Below are positions 55,550-64,000 of a stretch of 64,000 nucleotides of DNA, piece after piece. A program made the translations under genes and the position numbers. Origin of the DNA: Spirochaetota bacterium (GTDB lineage Bacteria > Spirochaetota > GWB1-36-13 > JAKPDD01); NCBI GenBank assembly GCA_029552945.1, contig JAKPDD010000023.1:186001-250000 (forward strand), given 5' to 3'. The notes beneath the pieces are model-generated. The model saw only the letters and a program-made list of their open reading frames with translations, did not search any database and had not been told where the DNA came from. Positions within the stretch are counted from its first letter, which is position 1. Every line of letters begins with the position of its first letter.

Positions 55550-56434
55550 TTATTTTCTGGCATATATTACCATTGAACTAGTTAAAGAAAAATTTTTAAA
55601 ATGTATATAACCTTTTAAATGATAAAACGTTATTCTAAACCATTTAAAATAGTCTTTCCATGATTTAAAATCTCTTCTTGACTTAAGTAGTTTAGGCAAA
55701 AGTCCAAACTCAACAGGTCTAAAAATTTTTACATTACTAAAACCTATTTCTTTTAATTTTTCTGTAAGTGTAGCAGCTGGGAAAAAATGCAGGTGATAAG
55801 GAATAAAATAGTGGTAATTTATACCCTCTCTTTTTGCCTGAAGACCATTCATGTCAGCTGTTTGAATAACCAGTATCCCATTTTTCTTTAAAACTTTATA
55901 ACATTCTATAATATATTTTTTAGGATCATCTAAATGTTCTATAAGCTCAATCATAGTTATTACATCAAAAAACTCTGATTCAAATTTGCCTAAAAAATTT
56001 TTAAAAATCCTGTCTTCTCCCAAAAGTTTAGTGGAATAGTTTCTAGAATAATCTGATATTTCAATACCATAAGGATCAAATCCATATTCTTTTGCAATTG
56101 ATAAAAAACCACCAAAAGATGAACCTATATCAAGGATCTTTGGCTTTTCTGTTTTATTAATATATCTCTTTATCTTTTTTATTCTTGCTTTCCAAACATA
56201 TGAATTGAATTTGAAACTTTTTCTCTCATCCTCATAACTTAAAACCTTAGCCCCACCATAATATTCTTTATCGTACATTTTTTCTATTTGCTCTATAGAC
56301 GGAATAGGATACTGAAACATAAGCCCACAATTGTTACACTTGTATATGTTCATAAAATAATAATCACCAAATTTTTTTTCATAAACTTTATAAGACTTAC
56401 TTTTACAAAAATTACATAAAGGAGAATCTGTCAT
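55550..56434 (-). CDS. SAM-dependent methyltransferase with N-terminal zinc-ribbon-like segment
   Basis: The N-terminus has two Cys pairs, CNFCKS and CNNCGLMFQYP, like many sugar/lipid methyltransferases of the Methyltransf_23 type. The SAM motif is ILDIGSSFGGFLSIAKEYGFDPYGIEISD, with later VITMIELIEHLDDP and LKKNGILVIQTAD. The substrate is likely a cell-surface sugar or lipid, but this is inferred. It follows the PBP1 gene by 3 nt on the same strand. Confidence 0.85.
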   Translation of the reverse strand: MTDSPLCNFCKSKSYKVYEKKFGDYYFMNIYKCNNCGLMFQYPIPSIEQIEKMYDKEYYGGAKVLSYEDERKSFKFNSYVWKARIKKIKRYINKTEKPKILDIGSSFGGFLSIAKEYGFDPYGIEISDYSRNYSTKLLGEDRIFKNFLGKFESEFFDVITMIELIEHLDDPKKYIIECYKVLKKNGILVIQTADMNGLQAKREGINYHYFIPYHLHFFPAATLTEKLKEIGFSNVKIFRPVEFGLLPKLLKSRRDFKSWKDYFKWFRITFYHLKGYIHFKNFSLTSSMVIYARK

Positions 56435-56437
56435 AGA

Positions 56438-58714
56438 TTAAAATCCTTCCTCTTTTTCTGTTTGTAATGTTCTCATTATTACTCTTTTTTTATGCTCTTC
56501 TTCTGAAAGATCACAGTAGTCGCCTGGTTCTGTACCCTCTATAAAAAGTGCATCTTTATCAATATATTCATCACATATACCGCTTTTAGGAACTTTTCCA
56601 GACAAAATGCAAACAGGTTGATTAACAAGTTTGGATGAATCAAGATCAATATAAAACTTTCCTGGAGAATTATTTTCAATAAATTTTTTAAAAATCTGAG
56701 CAAAGATAGGAGCAGCTCCTGCACCACCTGTTATAGTTTTTGAAAATCTTTTATTAGAATCTTCTCCGATCCAGACAGTTCCTACAATTTCAGGATTAAG
56801 ACCATTAAACCATATATCTTTATTATCCTGAGAAGTACCTGTCTTTCCTGCAATATCAACACCTATAAGCCCGTAAGCTGATGAAATCCACCCTGCAGTA
56901 CCTCCCTCTTTTAATACTTCTCTCATCATTCTTAATACAAGATAGGCAGCCTCTTTTGAGACAATTCTTTTTGTTGGTGGCTTCTGGTACTCATATATAA
57001 CCCTTCCCTTGGAATCTACTATTTTATAGATAAAAAATGGTTCCACAGACTCTCCCATATTAGCAAGCATTAAGTAAAGTTTATTAAGTTCAAAAGTACT
57101 CATATCAACTGCACCAAGAGCAAGAGAAAACTGGTATGATGGCATTCTTAAATCTTTCTCATCAGATGAAAGACCTAAAGTATCCGCAATAATATTAATC
57201 ATTTTTTCAACCCCTATTTTTGAGGCAACCTGTGCAGCAATTACATTTGACGAATATTTTATAGCCTCTGTTGTATTTAAATAACCTCTATATTTATCTC
57301 TATAATTTTTTACTTCCCAGTATCTGTATTTTTTTGGTGCACCTTCTATTTCTATTGTTATCTCTTTATCTTCAAATACATCATAAGGAGTTATTATCCT
57401 GTTTTCTATACCTGATAAATATAAAAATGGTTTTAATGCACTCCCAACATGTCTTTTTGCCTGAAATACTCTATTTAATTGATTTTCTTTGGTAAATCCA
57501 TCTCCACCAATCATAACTCTTATTTCTCCACTATATGGTACAGTAAATATGATTGAACCCTGAATACTATTTTTTTGTTTTTGTGATAAAATACTTTCAT
57601 TTCTTATCCAAGAAAGATTATTTTTTAAAACATTTAACGAGTATAATTGTAAGTCTTTATCAAATGTTGTATAAATTTTTGCTCCTTCATTGCTTATAAA
57701 AAAATCCTCTCCGATTTTATCAACAATAAATCTCCTTACCTCCTCCATTGAATAGGGGCAAAAGTTTGTTTTTATTATATTTTTCCTTACATACATATCT
57801 TTTTGATTAAAAGTATGCGAATTCCAAAAATTGGTGTATATTTTATCAACATCTTTCTCTTTTAAATACCCAACATCAGCCATTCTCTTTAGTACAAGAT
57901 AATGTTTTGATTTAGAATTATCAATACTTACAAAAGGTGAATATTTATAAGGATTTGAAATAAGAGAAACTAATAATGCTGCTTCACCAATATCAATGTC
58001 TTTACTCCTTTTGTTAAAGTAGAAAAGAGAAGCATTTTCTACACCATAAACTCCATGTCCAAAAAATATAAGATTTACATACATAAGGAGTATATCTTTT
58101 TTTGTGAAAATTTTTTCTATTTCTTTTGCACAAAGAAACTCGTAAATTTTTCTTTTAATACTTCTTTCTCTTGTTGTAAAAAGTATTTTAGAAAGTTGTT
58201 GAGTAATAGTACTCCCACCCTCTGCAATTCTTAATTTAACTATATTTTTAATAAAAGCTCTTAGTATAGCTTTATAATTAACTCCATCATGATAATAAAA
58301 CTCATCATCTTCTGTAGCAAATAGTGCAAATATAAAATTTCTTGACACATATTTAAGTTCAACATAATTTCTTTTTTCTGTTGTAAATTCACCTAATATT
58401 CTACCTTTATAATCATAAACTGTTATTGGTATTTTTACGTTTCTTAAGTTTTGTTCTTTATTACCTATATTTTTATATAGAAAATTGGATTCTGTTTCTT
58501 TTTTAATTGTGTTAAAAAACATTTCTGCTTGCTTTATTATATCTTTTTTTTCTATATTCCACTCAATAAAAACATATGTTCCATATAGCCCTATTATAAT
58601 TAATACTGATAAAATGGTAATAAATGATATAAAGAGAAATTTTTTAAATTTTCTTGTATGTTTTATCTCTTTTAATTTTTCTATACTTTTTTTTATCTTT
58701 TTAATTTTAAACAT
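56438..58714 (-). CDS. Class A penicillin-binding protein (PBP1)
   Basis: A cytoplasmic basic region and one membrane helix are followed by the GT51 glycosyltransferase domain (EDDEFYYHDGVNYKAILRA, EGGSTITQQLSKIL, KIYEFLCAKEIEKIFTKKDILLMYVN). The transpeptidase domain has SxxK in GSALKPFLY, SxN as YSSNVIAAQ and KTGT in AGKTGTSQDNKDIWF. At 758 residues it is a full bifunctional peptidoglycan synthase. Its promoter lies in the 149-nt gap after dnaA. Confidence 0.94.
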   Translation of the reverse strand: MFKIKKIKKSIEKLKEIKHTRKFKKFLFISFITILSVLIIIGLYGTYVFIEWNIEKKDIIKQAEMFFNTIKKETESNFLYKNIGNKEQNLRNVKIPITVYDYKGRILGEFTTEKRNYVELKYVSRNFIFALFATEDDEFYYHDGVNYKAILRAFIKNIVKLRIAEGGSTITQQLSKILFTTRERSIKRKIYEFLCAKEIEKIFTKKDILLMYVNLIFFGHGVYGVENASLFYFNKRSKDIDIGEAALLVSLISNPYKYSPFVSIDNSKSKHYLVLKRMADVGYLKEKDVDKIYTNFWNSHTFNQKDMYVRKNIIKTNFCPYSMEEVRRFIVDKIGEDFFISNEGAKIYTTFDKDLQLYSLNVLKNNLSWIRNESILSQKQKNSIQGSIIFTVPYSGEIRVMIGGDGFTKENQLNRVFQAKRHVGSALKPFLYLSGIENRIITPYDVFEDKEITIEIEGAPKKYRYWEVKNYRDKYRGYLNTTEAIKYSSNVIAAQVASKIGVEKMINIIADTLGLSSDEKDLRMPSYQFSLALGAVDMSTFELNKLYLMLANMGESVEPFFIYKIVDSKGRVIYEYQKPPTKRIVSKEAAYLVLRMMREVLKEGGTAGWISSAYGLIGVDIAGKTGTSQDNKDIWFNGLNPEIVGTVWIGEDSNKRFSKTITGGAGAAPIFAQIFKKFIENNSPGKFYIDLDSSKLVNQPVCILSGKVPKSGICDEYIDKDALFIEGTEPGDYCDLSEEEHKKRVIMRTLQTEKEEGF

Positions 58715-58863
58715 AGTTTTTTACCTTTTTATAAAAATGTTTATAAATACTATTTAGTATAAATCTTAAAAATATATTATTAACTATTACTATAACATAC
58801 ATAAAATGTTAAAAACTTTGAATTTACCTCATTTCAACAAGTATTTTAAGTGTTTAAAAAATG

Positions 58864-60246
58864 TTAATTTTCTGATAATCTTTTTAACAATTCCTCATAA
58901 TCGTTTCTTATAGATGGGTTTTTCTGTATTTCTTTTTCTATTTTCTTACAAGATAAGACAACTGTTGAATGGTCTCTACCTCCAAACTCTTTTCCTATTT
59001 GGTTAAAAGTTGTTTTTAAAAGTTTCTGACATATAAACATTGCCATCTGTCTTGGCAGTGACACAAACTTATTTCTATTAGGTGAAACAAGGTCGTTTAG
59101 GTTTATATTATAATATTTTGCTATTTCTTTTTTTATATCTTCTATAGAAAGATATTTTCCTTTTGCTCTTGTTGTTGTCAAAATATCTCTCATCTCATTT
59201 TCTATTAGTTCTATATTAATATTTTTTGATGTTATTTTTATAATTGAATCTATTTTATTTACAGCAGATTCTATATCTCTTACATTTGTAGTAATATTTT
59301 CTGCTAAAAAATCTATAACTTCAATACTTACTTTATCAAGTATTCCAGCGTCTTTCATTTTTTCCTGTATTATTTTTTTTCTTGTTTCTAAATCTGGCTG
59401 TTTTATGTCTACTACAAGGCCCCAACTAAACCTATTAATAAGTCTTTCTTCTATTTTTTTCAGGTCTTTTGGTGGTTTATCACATGCAAAAACTATTTGT
59501 TTATTATTTAGATGTAACATATTGAATGTATTAAATAATTCTTCCTGTGTTTTTTCCTTATTATCTTTTTCTAAAAATTGGACATCATCAAGTAATAAAA
59601 GATCTGAACTTCGATATTTTGCTCGAAAACTATCAACCTTTTTTTTATTTATAGAGTTAACAAAGTCATTTAGATAATTTTCAGCTGTTACATATATTAC
59701 TTTTAATTCTGGCTTATTTTTTATTACATAGTTTGCTATTGCCTGTAATAAGTGTGTTTTTCCAAGACCAACACCACCATATATAAAGAATGGATTGTAT
59801 TTTTGCCCGGGATTTTGTGCTATTATTAAAGATGCAGAATAAGCAAGTTCATTATTTGGACTCTTTATAAATTTTTCGAATACAAATTTTGGATTTATGT
59901 CTAATATATAAGCTCTGTTTGATTGAATTTTTTTTACATTTGAGTAATCATCATTTTTCGGAATCTCATTTTTATGAACAAAAATATTATTGTCGTTTTC
60001 TCTTAATAATATCTCTATTTTTATATCTTCATTACTTATCTGTTTTAAAATATTTTCTAATTTTGACTTAAAACTCTTATTTATTTTATCAAGAATAACT
60101 TTATTTGTAACGCTTAGAATTATTTTTTTCTCGTTTTCTTTGTAATCAACATATTCAATATTTATTAACCAGAGATTGTAATCTTCTGGTGATTCTTGTT
60201 GAAAAATGTTTAAAGTTTTAAACCAATTTTTAGCAATTTTATCCAT
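58864..60246 (-). CDS. dnaA: Chromosomal replication initiator DnaA
   Basis: All four domains are present: the helical domain I, linker, AAA+ (Walker A GGVGLGKTHLLQAIA, Walker B LLLLDDVQFLE, ERLINRFSWG) and domain IV with the DNA-binding signature GGRDHSTVVLSCKKIE. At 460 residues it is complete. The neighbours are unusual, because no dnaN, recF or gyrB is nearby and no TTATCCACA box cluster was seen in the flanking gaps. Confidence 0.97.
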   Translation of the reverse strand: MDKIAKNWFKTLNIFQQESPEDYNLWLINIEYVDYKENEKKIILSVTNKVILDKINKSFKSKLENILKQISNEDIKIEILLRENDNNIFVHKNEIPKNDDYSNVKKIQSNRAYILDINPKFVFEKFIKSPNNELAYSASLIIAQNPGQKYNPFFIYGGVGLGKTHLLQAIANYVIKNKPELKVIYVTAENYLNDFVNSINKKKVDSFRAKYRSSDLLLLDDVQFLEKDNKEKTQEELFNTFNMLHLNNKQIVFACDKPPKDLKKIEERLINRFSWGLVVDIKQPDLETRKKIIQEKMKDAGILDKVSIEVIDFLAENITTNVRDIESAVNKIDSIIKITSKNINIELIENEMRDILTTTRAKGKYLSIEDIKKEIAKYYNINLNDLVSPNRNKFVSLPRQMAMFICQKLLKTTFNQIGKEFGGRDHSTVVLSCKKIEKEIQKNPSIRNDYEELLKRLSEN

Positions 60247-60364
60247 ACTTTTTAAACAACCTTATAAAAATTTTTAAACAAGTTTTAAATAAAATTTAAT
60301 TTAAAAATTTTAAAAAACTTTCTAAATAGCAGAGAATTAAAATAAAAGTAATAGTTTTTTATAA

Positions 60365-60408
60365 TTAGTTTTTTACTAAAAAGTAAGTTATTTTACTTAA
60401 AAAACTAA
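60365..60408. repeat. Nested inverted repeat upstream of dnaA
   Basis: TTAGTTTTTTA (60365-60375) and TAAAAAACTAA (60398-60408) are an 11-bp perfect inverted repeat that encloses a second one, AAGTAA...TTACTT. It sits in the 212-nt gap between the FapA-like gene and dnaA and could terminate the upstream transcript, regulate dnaA, or mark an unwinding element. Confidence 0.4.
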
Positions 60409-60458
60409 GAATTTTTTATTTTAGTTAATTCTTTTAATTTTTTTGGAATTTTGACTTT

Positions 60459-61331
60459 TTATATTCTGATAGTTTTTCTTTTATTATAAACTTTATTTAC
60501 TTCCCCTTTTATTATTATTCCACTATTATAGAATGCAACCTGTTTTAATTCTTCATTTATTTCAGTTTCTTTTCCATCTATCGTTATTTTTGCTGGTGGA
60601 TATAACAAATTATTAACTATTATTACTCTATTATATTTTATTTCTTCAGGATCAGATATCAAAAGTCTTCTTGTTTCTTCTTTTATAAAAGATAAGTACT
60701 CTTTTGTCTTCTTATATTCCTCTATTTTATTTTTTATCTCTTTTCTTTTATCATCAGGAAGTGTCTCTATTTTTTCTTTTATTATTGTTAAAACTTTTAT
60801 ATATCTTTCCAACTCTTTAAGTTTTATCTCAAGATCATTTATTTTTTGTTTATGCACAAAAACTACTTCAAATATATTGTTTGAGTTTTTTTTAATTACT
60901 TTTAAGTTTGAATTGCTGTTTTTACCTGCTTTTCCAACATTATAAAGATTTATTTCCATACCAGATATGAGTTCTGATTTTATAATATTTCCTTTCTGGT
61001 TCTCTATTATTGAAAATGCCTTTACAGTGGAATTATAAAGATAATTTTCTATTCTACAAGAACTGAAAGTTGATTCTATTATACTGTTTTCAGCCGCAAA
61101 TATCTTTACTAAAGAGAACCCTTTTATTTCTGATTTTATTACTTTTCCTATTATTGATATTCTTGCACTGTTTGAAACTATTTTTGAGTTCAGTACATTT
61201 CCATATATTTCTATATTGTTTATAGAAAATATAGAGGAGTCTACTACATCTCCTATTATTTTAATATCTTTTGATAATTCCCTTATATTAAGGGATTTAA
61301 TAGGTCCCTTTATAACTTTCTTTTCAGCCAT
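60459..61331 (-). CDS. FapA/DUF342-like protein, beta-helix plus coiled coil
   Basis: Residues ~15-150 form short repeating beta units (DIKIIGDVVDSSIFSINNIEIYGNVLNSKIVSNSARISIIGKVIKS), the right-handed beta-helix style of FapA. A coiled coil (~160-225, KINDLEIKLKELERYIKVL) and a short beta tail (VIIVNNLLYPPAKITIDG) follow. FapA proteins are linked to flagellar assembly and polar localisation in other bacteria. At 290 residues this lacks the usual N-terminal domain. It is paired with a membrane protein 8 nt upstream. Confidence 0.7.
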   Translation of the reverse strand: MAEKKVIKGPIKSLNIRELSKDIKIIGDVVDSSIFSINNIEIYGNVLNSKIVSNSARISIIGKVIKSEIKGFSLVKIFAAENSIIESTFSSCRIENYLYNSTVKAFSIIENQKGNIIKSELISGMEINLYNVGKAGKNSNSNLKVIKKNSNNIFEVVFVHKQKINDLEIKLKELERYIKVLTIIKEKIETLPDDKRKEIKNKIEEYKKTKEYLSFIKEETRRLLISDPEEIKYNRVIIVNNLLYPPAKITIDGKETEINEELKQVAFYNSGIIIKGEVNKVYNKRKTIRI

Positions 61332-61339
61332 TTTTATAA

Positions 61340-62422
61340 TTAAATTAGTAATAATATTATTGTTGCAACAATTATTGAGCTTATTATACTGGATATTATT
61401 ATTAGTTTTGTGTTACTTTTATCTTTTCCCTGTTTTTTCTTACCTTTTGTTTTTTCTGTGGGCGTCTGAGTAAAACATTCTATTTTTACCTCTTCTTCTT
61501 CTGTTATTTCTAGTATTATAAGAGGTGCTATCCTAACCAGTAATGTATATCCTTTTTCTGTTTTTTTAAGAAAAATTATTTTTCCTTTAACTTTTTTTAT
61601 TTTTCCATCTTCTGTAATAAGGTTTAATTGTTTTATTATATTTATTGCCTTTTGTGAGGTGTCATTTATTTTAACCCCAATTATGTCCCCGACAGATAAT
61701 TCTGATATAAACTTGCCTTTTATCGGAGATAAACTTAGTTCCCCATTTAAAATAATATTACCTTCATTTATAAGACTATTTTTTGTTTCAGTTACTTCAT
61801 CTTTTAAAGATTCTTCTGATTCAACTTTTTTTATTGTTTCATCAATTCTTGTTTTTTCTAATTCTCTGTTATGAATTAATTCTCTTACATTTTCTTCATA
61901 CTCAAGCGATGTTATATCTTCTGGTTCTATTTGTACAAATACACCTGCATCCCTTCCAAAAATATAAGAAAATATATTTTCTATCTGTATTGTTACGGAA
62001 GTAATATCTCTATTTTCAATTTTTCCTATCATTTGAGATATAATAGCAGGAGAAAACTCTTTTTCAAATTGAATATTTATTTTTGACACCTTCTCTTTTT
62101 GATATTCCTGATTTGATATTATATTATCTATTTCTTTGAAAAATAATAACCAACTGTCTTTTATCTCAAGTGTAGATAATATTTTTTGCCCTGTTTGTAT
62201 AGCAGAAAACTTATCAACAAGATAGTGTTTATATTTATGAAAAAAAAGTATAAAAAGGCCAGATTCATTTTGATTTTCAATATTTATTTTTCCTTTTATT
62301 ACAAGAAAGTCTTTTAATATCCCTTGAACAATTTGTTTTGCTCTATTTATATCATTGTCAGTATACTTCATTACTTTATCTAATTTTTCTGTATATGCTT
62401 TAAGTTCTTTTTTTTCTTCCAT
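61340..62422 (-). CDS. Tail-anchored unknown protein paired with the FapA-like gene
   Basis: A 360-residue protein is mostly soluble and charged, with an acidic/basic linker near 200-225 (VESEESLKDEVTETKNS), a beta-rich stretch that follows (INEGNIILNGELSLSPIKGKF...LSVGDIIGVKIND), and a single C-terminal membrane helix (LIIISSIISSIIVATIILLLI). The family is not recognised. It precedes the FapA-like gene by 8 nt and so may be its membrane partner. No catalytic motif is visible. Confidence 0.65.
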   Translation of the reverse strand: MEEKKELKAYTEKLDKVMKYTDNDINRAKQIVQGILKDFLVIKGKINIENQNESGLFILFFHKYKHYLVDKFSAIQTGQKILSTLEIKDSWLLFFKEIDNIISNQEYQKEKVSKINIQFEKEFSPAIISQMIGKIENRDITSVTIQIENIFSYIFGRDAGVFVQIEPEDITSLEYEENVRELIHNRELEKTRIDETIKKVESEESLKDEVTETKNSLINEGNIILNGELSLSPIKGKFISELSVGDIIGVKINDTSQKAINIIKQLNLITEDGKIKKVKGKIIFLKKTEKGYTLLVRIAPLIILEITEEEEVKIECFTQTPTEKTKGKKKQGKDKSNTKLIIISSIISSIIVATIILLLI

Positions 62423-62529
62423 TTTTATCTCCCTATTATCAAGCTATAACTATTAATGTTATTAAATTTACTTTAAAAATTTTAAATATTTTTAGTTTTT
62501 CTAACTATTTTAAGCAAGAGGGTATAAGG

Positions 62530-63936
62530 TTGAGAGAACTTGTTATATATAATACTTTAACTAAAAAAAAAGAGATTTTTAAAACTATAAATCCAGGAAA
62601 GGTTGGAATTTATACATGTGGACCTACCGTTTATAATTTTGTTCACATAGGCAATTTAAGAACATTTATTTTTGAAGACCTTTTTGTAAGATTTTTAAGG
62701 TATATAGGATATGATGTTACACATGTTATGAATATAACAGATGTTGATGATAAAACTATAAGAGGCTCGAAAAATGAAAATATTAAACTTAGTGACTATA
62801 CTTATAAGTACAAGAAAGCTTTTTTTGAAGATATTGAGACATTGAATATAGTTAAAGCTAATTATTACCCTGAGGCAACAAAACATATAAAGGAGATGGT
62901 TAATATTATAAAAACACTTCTGGAAAAAGGGATTGCATACAAAACAGAAGATGGTTCAATATATTTTTCTATATCAAAGTTTAAAGAATATGGGAAACTT
63001 TCAGGTTTTAACCCTGATGAACTTAAAGATGGAGCAAGTGGCAGAGTAAAACTTGATGAATATTCAAAAGATCAACCAGTAGACTTTGTTTTGTGGAAAT
63101 CATATAATGAAGATGATGGAGATGTTTTCTGGGAAACAGAAGTAGGGAAGGGAAGACCTGGATGGCACATAGAGTGTTCTGCTATGAGCATGAAATATCT
63201 GGGAGATACTTTTGATATACACTGTGGAGGAATAGATAATATATTTCCTCACCATGAAAATGAGATAGCACAGAGTAAAGCATATAGTGGAAAAGATCTT
63301 GCAAATTATTGGGTACATTCTGCTTTTCTTAATGTAAATAATGAAAAAATGGCAAAGTCAAAAGGTAATTTTTATACGTTAAGAGATCTATTGGATAAAG
63401 GTTATCATCCAATGGCTATAAGATATTCTTTAATATCAACACATTATAGACAGCCACTTAATTTTTCAGAAGAACTTATAAAACAGAGTCAGTCAACACT
63501 TAATAGAATAAAAGAGTTTATTGTAAGAATTAAGTCTATAAAAAAAGATAAAACAGAGATTAATGTTGATGATATTATAATAAAATCGAAAAATGCTTTT
63601 GTGGAAAATTTATTGGATGATCTTAATATATCCCCGGCTTTAGCAGCTTTTTTTGAGTTTATAAGAAAAATTAACTCTAAATACGATGACCTGGGAAAAG
63701 ATAGTATAGAAAAAATATTGGGCTTTATAAAGGAAGTTGATAAAGTTATTGGCTGTTTTGATCATCTTTTTAAAGATGAAAACCTTGATAAAGAAATAGA
63801 GCAACTTATAAAAGAAAGAGAGGAAGCAAGAAGAAATAAAGACTTTAAAAAAGCCGATGAAATAAGAAATAAACTACTTTCAAAAGGTATTATTTTAAAA
63901 GATACAAAAGAAGGTACTATATGGGAAAAGATATAA
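62530..63936 (+). CDS. cysS: Cysteinyl-tRNA synthetase
   Basis: Class I synthetase motifs are complete: zinc Cys in GIYTCGPTVYN, HIGN in VHIGNLRTF, PGWHIECSAMS, CGGIDNIFPHHENEIAQS and KMAKSKGNF for KMSKS. The start is a TTG at 62530 behind GAGGG. No in-frame ATG precedes the conserved N-terminal YNTLTKKKE segment closely enough. At 468 residues it is normal. It overlaps the next gene by 16 nt. Confidence 0.96.
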   Translation: MRELVIYNTLTKKKEIFKTINPGKVGIYTCGPTVYNFVHIGNLRTFIFEDLFVRFLRYIGYDVTHVMNITDVDDKTIRGSKNENIKLSDYTYKYKKAFFEDIETLNIVKANYYPEATKHIKEMVNIIKTLLEKGIAYKTEDGSIYFSISKFKEYGKLSGFNPDELKDGASGRVKLDEYSKDQPVDFVLWKSYNEDDGDVFWETEVGKGRPGWHIECSAMSMKYLGDTFDIHCGGIDNIFPHHENEIAQSKAYSGKDLANYWVHSAFLNVNNEKMAKSKGNFYTLRDLLDKGYHPMAIRYSLISTHYRQPLNFSEELIKQSQSTLNRIKEFIVRIKSIKKDKTEINVDDIIIKSKNAFVENLLDDLNISPALAAFFEFIRKINSKYDDLGKDSIEKILGFIKEVDKVIGCFDHLFKDENLDKEIEQLIKEREEARRNKDFKKADEIRNKLLSKGIILKDTKEGTIWEKI

Positions 63937-64000
63937 ATGAAGAATTAAAAGAAAAGATAAAAAAAGATTATGATGATTTTGTAAAATACTTAGATGAAAT
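63921..64000 (+). CDS. Start of an unknown gene, cut off by the window end
   Basis: An ATG at 63921, within the last codons of cysS, opens a frame with no stop to the window end (MGKDINEELKEKIKKDYDDF...). The charged helical start gives no family. The 16-nt overlap is like the other coupled pairs here. Genes after cysS in many bacteria include rRNA methyltransferases, but nothing in these 26 residues shows that. Confidence 0.5.
   Translation, partial: MGKDINEELKEKIKKDYDDFVKYLDE

Overview
The window is strongly A+T-rich, densely coding, single-chromosome-type bacterial DNA, about 60 protein genes with short gaps and many 4-40 nt overlaps. No tRNA, rRNA, CRISPR array or complete insertion sequence was seen. 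The best lineage marker is a FlaA-type periplasmic flagellar sheath protein at 32.2-33.2 kb, which is a spirochaete hallmark. A motility-accessory DUF115 protein, a FapA/DUF342-like protein, many secreted TPR proteins and a lipoprotein fit with this. I infer a low-GC, probably anaerobic or microaerophilic spirochaete (anaerobic RNR, PPDK) outside the well-known Treponema/Borrelia types. The genus cannot be fixed from the sequence alone.

Layout. 0-6 kb (+): the 3' end of ribD, then a TPR protein / unknown / DUF115 / Gfo-Idh-MocA operon and two secreted proteins. 6-10.8 kb (-): a membrane protein flanked by two perfect hairpins, pyruvate phosphate dikinase, a 480-nt gap with a possibly decayed gene, and era. 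11-17.9 kb (+): a SpoIVB-type S55 peptidase, a secreted beta-propeller protein, PTS enzyme I and an HD-GYP protein. 17.9-26.3 kb (-): one long operon of a PIN-TRAM protein, AMMECR1, EF-P, a BCCP-like protein, AccC, a REC-STAS regulator, a MotA/TolQ protein, two CNNM-CBS transporters, a phosphoesterase and a small ORF. 26.4-31.9 kb (+): pyrC, carA, a TPR lipoprotein and nrdD behind a Fur-family-like operator. 32.2-44.6 kb (-): flaA with its own sigma70-type promoter, an amidase with an attenuator-like leader, then an operon running from ribH down to a radical SAM protein (CYTH, REC-HD-GYP, coaBC, clpC, LolC/E-type permease, GNAT, STAS, zinc finger). 44.7-53.2 kb (+): phosphoesterase, hydrolase, a secreted discoidin-like protein, a YbjN-like protein and trpEGDFBA. 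53.2-62.4 kb (-): an arsC-type reductase, a probable ornithine-lipid acyltransferase pair, a methyltransferase, PBP1, dnaA, a FapA-like protein and its membrane partner. 62.5 kb to the end (+): cysS and the start of another gene.

How the genes fit together. Tryptophan synthesis is nearly complete in one operon but has no trpC, and it sits behind a tandem palindromic operator. Pyrimidine (pyrC, carA), riboflavin (ribD, ribH), CoA (coaBC) and fatty-acid (accC plus a BCCP-like gene) functions are scattered single steps. Signalling is dominated by c-di-GMP (two HD-GYP proteins), response regulators and STAS proteins.

The most unusual points are four proteins or sites whose defining catalytic feature is absent or altered. 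The BCCP-like protein has Gly where the biotinylated Lys should be. The class III ribonucleotide reductase has no C-terminal glycyl-radical loop. EF-P has Gln at the modified-lysine position. The leader of the amidase gene can form mutually exclusive terminator and antiterminator hairpins. None of these was checked against a database.
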